DNA of 64,000 bases from Streptomyces sp. NBC_00094. Its GTDB lineage: Bacteria; Actinomycetota; Actinomycetes; Streptomycetales; Streptomycetaceae. The notes under the pieces were generated by a model. That model saw only the letters and a program-made list of their open reading frames with translations. It did no database searches and had not been told where the DNA came from. Where the stretch lies: contig NZ_JAPEMB010000001.1 in NCBI RefSeq assembly GCF_026343125.1, positions 3,849,501 through 3,913,500 on the forward strand. Direction: 5' to 3'. Below are positions 58,537-64,000 of this stretch, in pieces. Each line of letters begins with the position of its first letter. Position 1 is the stretch's first letter. The position numbers and the translations under genes are program-made.

Positions 58537-59883
58537 ATGCTCGCCGCCATGCCGCCCACCCCACCCACGACGCCCGAACGGGACGAAGCTCGCATTCGGG
58601 ACCGTGGCGACGCCTGCCCCGGGGCGCTGCGCCTGCACGCCGCCGACGACGGCCGACTGGCCCGACTCCGGCTGCCCGCAGGGCGCCTGACGGCTCGCCA
58701 GGTCGAGACGCTGGCGTACGCGGCGGAGTCCCTCGGCGACGGGCGGATCAGCCTCACCTCCCGGGGGAACGCCGAGCTGCGCGGCCTCACCGAGGGCTGC
58801 GGCACGGAGCTCGCCGCGCTCCTCACGGAAGCGGGCCTGCTGCCCTCCCCCACGCACGAACGCGTCCGCAACATCGTGGTCTCGCCCGCCGCCGGCCTCG
58901 ACGGACTCGGCGGCCCCGAGGTCCAGTTGTGGGCCCGTGACCTGGACGGCCTGCTGTGCGCCGAGCCCTGGGCGGCGGCGCTTTCCGGCCGATTCCTCTT
59001 CGTCCTCGACGACGGGCGCGGAGACGTGGCGGGACTCGGCGGAGATGTGACCTTGGTCGCAGTGGAGCCGGGTTCCGCGCTCCTGCACGTCGGCGGGCAG
59101 GCCTTCCGGGTCGGCGGGGACGACGCGCCCCCGGCCGCGCTCGCCGCCGCCGGAGCCTTCCTGGCCGCCGCCGGCGAGGCCGGGAACGGGGCCTGGCGGA
59201 TGCGGGAACTGCCGGAGGGGTGCGCCCCGGACGTGGCGGGCGCGCTCGCCCGCGCGGGGATCGCGGCGGAGCCCGTACCGGACCGGGAACTTCCCGAGGG
59301 CACGCCCCTCACTCCCGGGCCCCTCGCCCCCGGGCCCCTCACTCCCACGCCCCCCGGCCCGATCGGCCCCGCCTCCCTCACCCCCGGCCCGATCGGCCCC
59401 GCCTCCCTCTACGTTCTGGCCCCCCTCGGCCGTCTCACCGCCGCCCAACTGCGCGCGCTGCTGCCCGCCGAGGAGGTACGGCTCACGCCGTGGCGCGGAG
59501 CGGTGGTCGTCGGGGCGACGGGCGAGGACCGGCTCGCCGCCCTCGCCTCGTACGGGCTGATCACCCGCCCCGACTCCCCCTGGGCGGGCGTCAGCGCCTG
59601 CACGGGGCGGCCCGGCTGCGCCAAGTCCCTCGCGGACGTCCGCGCCGACGCGACCCCGGGGCGGCCCGGCCCCACCGGGCACCCCGCCGCCCCCGCGCAC
59701 CCCGCCCCCGCAGGCCTCCCCGTCCACTACTCCGGGTGCGAACGCCGCTGCGGCCATCCGCACGGCACCTGGGTCGACGTCGTCGCCACCGCCGACGACG
59801 CCTACCTGGTGGACGGCGCCCCCACCCCCCGTACCGCCCTGCCCGACGCAGTGACCACGGCCCGCACCACGACGACGAGATGA
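58537..59883 (+). CDS. cobG: precorrin-3B synthase (CobG)
   Basis: The protein has 448 aa from ATG 58537; ATG 58549 is equally possible, neither having a Shine-Dalgarno. It is a nitrite/sulfite-reductase-like ferredoxin fold with RLPAGRLTARQVETLAYAAE, ISLTSRGNAELRGL, then the Fe-S/siroheme motif SACTGRPGCAKSLADVR and YSGCERRCGHPHGTWVD. It converts precorrin-3A to 3B with O2. A Pro/Gly/Leu-rich tandem insert (about residues 258-290, coded by direct repeats at 59310-59410) divides the two halves. Confidence 0.9.
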   Translation: MLAAMPPTPPTTPERDEARIRDRGDACPGALRLHAADDGRLARLRLPAGRLTARQVETLAYAAESLGDGRISLTSRGNAELRGLTEGCGTELAALLTEAGLLPSPTHERVRNIVVSPAAGLDGLGGPEVQLWARDLDGLLCAEPWAAALSGRFLFVLDDGRGDVAGLGGDVTLVAVEPGSALLHVGGQAFRVGGDDAPPAALAAAGAFLAAAGEAGNGAWRMRELPEGCAPDVAGALARAGIAAEPVPDRELPEGTPLTPGPLAPGPLTPTPPGPIGPASLTPGPIGPASLYVLAPLGRLTAAQLRALLPAEEVRLTPWRGAVVVGATGEDRLAALASYGLITRPDSPWAGVSACTGRPGCAKSLADVRADATPGRPGPTGHPAAPAHPAPAGLPVHYSGCERRCGHPHGTWVDVVATADDAYLVDGAPTPRTALPDAVTTARTTTTR

Positions 59884-60533
59884 GCGAGAGCACCAGGATG
59901 TTCGACTACGAGAAGGACGGGGCGGAGATCTACCGCCGGTCCTTTGCCACGATCCGCGCCGAGGCGGAGCTCGCGGGCCTGCCCGCCGACGTCGCCCAGG
60001 TGGCGGTCCGGATGATCCACGCCTGCGGCATGACCGACCTCGTCCAGGACATCGCGTACTCCCCCCAGGTCGTCGCGAAAGCCCGCGAGGCCCTGAACGC
60101 CGGAGCCCCGATCCTCTGCGACGCCCAGATGGTCGCCAGCGGCGTCACCCGCAAGCGGCTGCCCGCCGACAACGAGGTGATCTGCATGCTCTCCGACCCG
60201 GCCGTGCCGGGCCTCGCCGCCGAGCTGGGCACCACCCGCTCCGCCGCCGCGCTCGAACTGTGGCGGGACCGCCTCGAAGGCTCCGTCGTCGCCATCGGCA
60301 ACGCGCCCACCGCCCTCTTCCACCTCCTGGAGATGATCGCGAAGGGCGCTCCCCGACCGGCCGCCGTCCTCGGCATCCCCGTCGGCTTCATCGGCGCCGC
60401 CGAGTCCAAGGACGCGCTCGCCGAGCAGACGCTCGGCCTCGACTACCTCGTCGTACGGGGCCGTCGCGGCGGCAGCGCGATGACCGCCGCCGCGATCAAC
60501 GCCCTCGCCCACGAAGCGGAGATCCAGCAGTGA
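59880..60533 (+). CDS. cobH: precorrin-8X methylmutase (CobH)
   Basis: The protein has 217 aa. Its ATG overlaps the cobG stop as ATGA. It moves the methyl group from C-11 to C-12 of the corrin. Motifs: EIYRRSFATIRAEAELAGLP, VRMIHACGMTDLVQDIAYSP with the catalytic His, APILCDAQMVASGVTRKRLP, AIGNAPTALFHLLEMI, VGFIGAAESKDAL. Normal length. Confidence 0.95.
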   Translation: MSESTRMFDYEKDGAEIYRRSFATIRAEAELAGLPADVAQVAVRMIHACGMTDLVQDIAYSPQVVAKAREALNAGAPILCDAQMVASGVTRKRLPADNEVICMLSDPAVPGLAAELGTTRSAAALELWRDRLEGSVVAIGNAPTALFHLLEMIAKGAPRPAAVLGIPVGFIGAAESKDALAEQTLGLDYLVVRGRRGGSAMTAAAINALAHEAEIQQ

Positions 60534-62014
60534 CCGGAAAGCTGTACGGGGTCGGCCTCGGCCCCGGAGACCCGAACCTCATGACGGTCGCGGCCGTGAA
60601 GGCCATCGCCGGCGCCGACGTCATCGCCTACCACTCGGCCCGCCACGGCCGCTCGATAGCGCGCTCCATCGCGGCCGAGCACATCCGCGAGGACCACGTC
60701 GAGGAGCGGCTCATGTACCCGCTCACCGTCGAGACCACGGACCACCCCGGCGGCTACCGCGGCGCCCTGAACGACTTCTACGAGGAGGCCGCGGCCCGCC
60801 TCGCCGCCCACCTCGACGCCGGCCGCACGGTCGCCGTCCTCGCCGAGGGCGACCCGCTCTTCTACGGCTCGTACCAGCACATGCACAAGCGGCTCGCGGA
60901 CCGCTACGACACGACCGTCATCCCCGGCGTCACCTCGGTGAGCGCCGCCGCCGCCCGGCTCGGCGAGCCGCTGTGCGAGGCGGAGGAGGTCCTCACGATC
61001 ATCCCCGGCACGCTGCCGGAGGACGAGCTGACGGCCCGCCTCGCGGGCACCGACTCGGCGGTCGTGATGAAGCTCGGCCGCACCTTCCCCACCGTGAAGC
61101 GGGCCCTGGAGCGGGCCGGTCGCCTCGACGACGCCCGGTACGTGGAGCGCGCGTTCATGGCGGGCGAGCGGACCGGCGCCCTCGCCGACATCGACCCGGA
61201 GACCGTCCCCTACTTCTCGGTCGCCGTCCTCCCCTCCCGCGTCGACCAGGAACTTCCCGTACGGGAACAGGGCGAGGTCGTCGTCGTCGGCACCGGCCCG
61301 GCCGGCGCGCCCTGGCTGACGCCCGAGTCGCGCGGCGCGCTCGTCAACGCCGACGTCCTCGTCGGCTACACCACCTACCTGGACCGGGTGCCGGTGCTGC
61401 GCCCCGGCCAGATCCGGCACGGCTCCGACAACAAGGTCGAGTCGGAGCGGGCCGAGTTCGCGCTCGACCTGGCCCGGCGCGGTCACAAGGTCGCGGTCGT
61501 CTCCGGCGGCGACCCGGGCGTCTTCGCGATGGCCACCGCCGTCCTGGAGGTCGCCTGCGAACCGGCGTACACGGACGTCCCCGTACGGGTCCTCCCCGGC
61601 GTGACCGCAGCCAACGCGGCCGCCGCGGCGGCGGGCGCCCCGCTCGGCCACGACTACGCCACGATCTCGCTCTCCGACCGGCTCAAGCCCTGGGACGTCA
61701 TCGAGGCCCGGCTGCGTGCCGCCGCCGGCGCCGACCTGGTCATCGCCCTCTACAACCCGGGCTCCAGGTCCCGTACCCACCAGGTGGCGGCGGCCCGCGA
61801 CCTCCTCCTGGAGCTCCGTTCCCCGGAGACCCCGGTGGTCGTCGCCCGCGATGTCGGCGGCCCGGAGCAGTCGGTCCGCGTCCTCACCCTGAAGACCCTG
61901 GACCCGTCCGAGGTCGACATGCGGACGCTGCTCCTCGTCGGCTCCTCGCAGACCCGCGCGGTCGAACGCGCCGACGGCCGGACGATCACCTGGACGCCGC
62001 GCCGGTACGGCTGA
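60530..62014 (+). CDS. cobIJ: CobI-CobJ fusion (precorrin-2 C20- and precorrin-3B C17-methyltransferase)
   Basis: The protein has 494 aa. GTG start overlaps the cobH stop. N-terminal CobI domain (1-240: LYGVGLGPGDPNLMTVAAVK, VLAEGDPLFYGSYQHMHKRL, PGVTSVSAAAARLGEPLCE) and C-terminal CobJ domain (245-494: EVVVVGTGPAGAPWLTPESR, VVSGGDPGVFAMATAVLEVA, PGVTAANAAAAAAGAPLGHD, IALYNPGSRSRTHQ). Each uses SAM. Fusion of the two is common in actinobacteria. Confidence 0.95.
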   Translation: MTGKLYGVGLGPGDPNLMTVAAVKAIAGADVIAYHSARHGRSIARSIAAEHIREDHVEERLMYPLTVETTDHPGGYRGALNDFYEEAAARLAAHLDAGRTVAVLAEGDPLFYGSYQHMHKRLADRYDTTVIPGVTSVSAAAARLGEPLCEAEEVLTIIPGTLPEDELTARLAGTDSAVVMKLGRTFPTVKRALERAGRLDDARYVERAFMAGERTGALADIDPETVPYFSVAVLPSRVDQELPVREQGEVVVVGTGPAGAPWLTPESRGALVNADVLVGYTTYLDRVPVLRPGQIRHGSDNKVESERAEFALDLARRGHKVAVVSGGDPGVFAMATAVLEVACEPAYTDVPVRVLPGVTAANAAAAAAGAPLGHDYATISLSDRLKPWDVIEARLRAAAGADLVIALYNPGSRSRTHQVAAARDLLLELRSPETPVVVARDVGGPEQSVRVLTLKTLDPSEVDMRTLLLVGSSQTRAVERADGRTITWTPRRYG

Positions 62015-62022
62015 CCGGCTCG

Positions 62023-63576
62023 CTACGAGCCGGTCCGCGTGAAGGTGCCGAGACCTTCCTGGTCCAGGTACTCGACGCGGACGGTCTTCCCGTCCGGGGA
62101 GAACGTGACGCCGGTCGGGCCGACGGCGTTCTCCCCGCGCGTCGCGAAGCTGAACGTGTCGCCGTCGTAGTGCGTGAGGCGGTACGTCTGGGGCTCCGGC
62201 CCCAGCTTCAGCACCAGGCCGCCGCCCTCCTCGGTCACCGTCAGCCTGCCGAAGTAGTCGTTGGCGTACGTGCCGGCGTAGGCGTCGGCGGCCTTCGCGG
62301 GGGTGGCGTCGGCGGGCACCTTCGCGTAGTCCGTCTCCGAACGGCCCGCGTCCTCCTGCTGCTGGTAGAGGCCGTCGACCAGCGGCAGCCAGTCCCGGCT
62401 CGGCTCGCCGTCCTGCGCGGTGTCGAAGAAGTCGAGGGCGACGGTGTCCGCGACGCCGGCCGGCGCCCCGTTGGTGAGGACGACGATCCCGAGCTGCTCG
62501 CCCGGCAGCATCGTGACGTTGGTGTGCGCGCCGAGCGCGAACGCGCCGGTGTGCGAGAGACGCAGCCGGCCCTCGTCGTCGTACGACACGTTCCAGCCGA
62601 GGCCGTAGAAGCCGGTCCGGCCGGCCGGTGCGCGGGGCGGCGAGGCGACGGCCTCGGGGTGGTGGGTGAGGGTCAGGGCGTCCTCGTCGACGATCCGGCG
62701 GCCGTCGAGCTCGCCGTTCGCCAGCTGGAGCCGCAGCCAGGTCGCCATGTCGCCGGCCGAGGAGCTGACGCCGCCGGCCGGTGACTGGGCGTCCGGGTCC
62801 CGCACGTACCGCGGCTTCCAGCTGCCGTCGGACTCCTGGACGTGGCCGACGGCCCGGTCGGGGTTGGTGGCGAAGTCCTCGAAGCGGGAGCTGGTGTCGT
62901 CCATCCCGGCGGGCTTGTACAGCGTGTCCTCGGCGAGCTTCTCCCACGGCACGCCCTCCCGCCCGGCGACGGCCTCGGCCGCCGCCGTGAGGCCGAAGTT
63001 GGTGTACGCGTAGCTCGCGCGGAACGGCGCCAGCGGCTCGTACCGCAGGTGGGACAGGATGTACGCCTGGTCGTAGCCGAGGTCCTCCAGGAGGTCTCCG
63101 GCGTGGTCGGGCAGGCCGCTGCGGTGCGAGAACAGGTCGGCGACCGTCACATGGGAGCTCACCCACGGGTCCTTCAGCCGGAACTCCGGCAGGTCGGGGG
63201 CGACGGGCCGCTGCCAGCCCTCGACGCCGACGGCCCCGGCGACGACGGTCGACGCGATCGGCTTCGACACCGAGGCCAGCTGGAAGACGGTGTCGGCGTC
63301 GACCTTGGCCGCCTTGCCCACCTCACGGACCCCGTACCCCTTCACGACGAGGACCCGGTCCTCGTACACGACGGCGACGGAGACGCCGGGGACGCCGGTG
63401 CGCTTCATCAGCTCCGTGACCGTGGCGTCGAGCCGGCCGACCGCCCGGTCCACGTCCGCCCGGTCGAGCACGGGAGGCGGCTGCGGCGGGGGCGGATCCG
63501 GGGTGGGCGAGGGGCTCGGCGCGGCACCCAACAGCGCCACGAGCCCCGCCGTGACCAACCAGCGGACGGTACTCAC
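62023..63576 (-). CDS. serine hydrolase of the beta-lactamase/DD-peptidase fold
   Basis: The protein has 517 aa. N-terminal hydrophobic signal (VRWLVTAGLVALLGAAP) and a Pro-rich stretch make it exported. SxxK motif is S102-V-S-K105 (QLASVSKPIAST), YxN is in SYAYTNFGLTAAAEAV, HTG-like motif HTGAFALGAHTNVTMLP. The C-terminal part (about 420-517) is a lipocalin-like DUF3471-type domain (YAGTYANDYFGRLTVTEEGG). Unrelated to the cobalamin genes around it. Its GTG start has GGAGGG directly before it, unusually close. Confidence 0.88.
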   Translation of the reverse strand: MSTVRWLVTAGLVALLGAAPSPSPTPDPPPPQPPPVLDRADVDRAVGRLDATVTELMKRTGVPGVSVAVVYEDRVLVVKGYGVREVGKAAKVDADTVFQLASVSKPIASTVVAGAVGVEGWQRPVAPDLPEFRLKDPWVSSHVTVADLFSHRSGLPDHAGDLLEDLGYDQAYILSHLRYEPLAPFRASYAYTNFGLTAAAEAVAGREGVPWEKLAEDTLYKPAGMDDTSSRFEDFATNPDRAVGHVQESDGSWKPRYVRDPDAQSPAGGVSSSAGDMATWLRLQLANGELDGRRIVDEDALTLTHHPEAVASPPRAPAGRTGFYGLGWNVSYDDEGRLRLSHTGAFALGAHTNVTMLPGEQLGIVVLTNGAPAGVADTVALDFFDTAQDGEPSRDWLPLVDGLYQQQEDAGRSETDYAKVPADATPAKAADAYAGTYANDYFGRLTVTEEGGGLVLKLGPEPQTYRLTHYDGDTFSFATRGENAVGPTGVTFSPDGKTVRVEYLDQEGLGTFTRTGS

Positions 63577-63621
63577 CCCTCCATTGAACGCCGGGAGGAA
63601 TCCCCTGTCGCGCCAAGGCTT

Positions 63622-64000
63622 CTAGGACAGCGCCCAGGCGGCGGCCTCCTCCGGGGTCGCCGCCACCGGAACGCCCTCCGGGACCGGGGGGCGGCGGACG
63701 ACCACGACCGGGACGCCCGCCTCCCGGGCCGCGGTCAGTTTCGGGGCGGTCGCCGCGCCGCCGCTGTCCTTCGTCACCAGGACGTCGACGCGGTGGCGGT
63801 GCAGCAGCTCCCGTTCTCCTTCGAGCGTGAAGGGGCCGCGGTCGAGGAGGACTTCGGTGCGGGCCGGCATCGGGGCGTCCGGGGCGTCGACCGAGCGGAC
63901 CAGGAACCACTCGGGGCGGTCCGCGAAGGCCGCGAGGCCCAGGCGGCCCGTCGTCAGGAACACCCGGTCACCGAGGCCGTCCAGAGCCCCGGCGGCCTCC
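63622..64000 (-). CDS. cobK: precorrin-6A reductase (CobK), C-terminal part
   Basis: The reading frame is open to the window edge, so the 5' part is missing. Visible: VFLTTGRLGLAAFADRPEWF, LVRSVDAPDAPMPARTEVLL, RGPFTLEGERELLHRHRVDV, LVTKDSGGAATAPKLTAARE and AGVPVVVVRRPPVPEGVPV, matching the C-terminal Rossmann half of CobK/CbiJ, which reduces precorrin-6A with NADPH. It ends 45 bp upstream of the serine hydrolase start on the same strand. Confidence 0.93.
   Translation of the reverse strand, partial: EAAGALDGLGDRVFLTTGRLGLAAFADRPEWFLVRSVDAPDAPMPARTEVLLDRGPFTLEGERELLHRHRVDVLVTKDSGGAATAPKLTAAREAGVPVVVVRRPPVPEGVPVAATPEEAAAWALS

Noticed and set aside
54700..59883. A 1727-codon open frame on the plus strand.
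   Set aside because: It runs antisense through cobN with no recognisable domain; only its end (from 58537) is cobG. Long antisense frames are expected at this GC content.

Overview
The window is high-GC DNA from an actinomycete, almost certainly Streptomyces. Grounds: the dnaK-grpE-dnaJ-hspR operon and clpB carry HspR (HAIR) operators, GTG/TTG starts are common, there are Tat-exported cell-wall hydrolases, and many families (DUF5994, DUF1254, MT0933-like antitoxin, short cold-shock proteins) are typical of the genus. I found no replication origin, rRNA operon, CRISPR array or intact insertion sequence.

Layout. 1-4.4 kb: 3' end of an aminotransferase gene, a YbjN protein, clpB with an upstream HAIR, and an F420/PPOX-type flavoprotein. 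4.4-6.7 kb: an unfamiliar small locus. It has an exported peptide made of six DPxWDVAPA repeats, translationally coupled to a Rieske-like protein whose histidine ligands are replaced by arginine, and a divergent LuxR-type regulator. 6.8-11.1 kb: the HspR-controlled chaperone operon. 11.2-17.4 kb: a shortened sugar transferase, a membrane-bound Fe-S oxidoreductase, a Yip1 protein and an orphan two-component pair. 17.4-22 kb: two divergent cell-wall hydrolase loci built on the same short repeat, separated by a 16-bp inverted repeat. 22-23.5 kb: phosphoribosyltransferase and dcd.

23.5-40.4 kb is an accessory zone. It begins at an intact tRNA-Gly(CCC). Copies of the tRNA 3' end plus its downstream terminator recur at 24.4, 25.7, 27.4 and 32.8 kb, and a terminator-only copy lies at 40.2 kb. 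I read these as scars of serial integration. The segments between them carry a eukaryote-like NTF2 protein, a small secreted protein, two DUF1254 proteins, a DUF4239 protein, an ECF41-type sigma factor with a flavin oxidoreductase, a cluster of small stress-type proteins, and a cold-shock block (two Csp proteins, a DEAD helicase, a MerR-like protein, structured leaders). Three truncated genes lie beside scars.

40.4-54.5 kb: a CsbD-like protein, a metallo-hydrolase divergent from an AraC regulator, a GadC-like permease, a membrane protein, cobalt transporter CbtBA under a cobalamin riboswitch, a GntR/DUF1648 pair, a subtilisin-like lipoprotein, a nucleoside hydrolase, a MarR/DoxX pair with a clear operator, and an ABC-F protein behind two palindromes. 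54.5-64 kb: cobalamin biosynthesis, with cobN under a second riboswitch, a coupled cobG-cobH-cobIJ operon and the 3' part of cobK, interrupted by a serine hydrolase of the beta-lactamase fold. The two riboswitches link cobalt uptake (CbtAB) and cobalt insertion (CobN) to cobalamin level.
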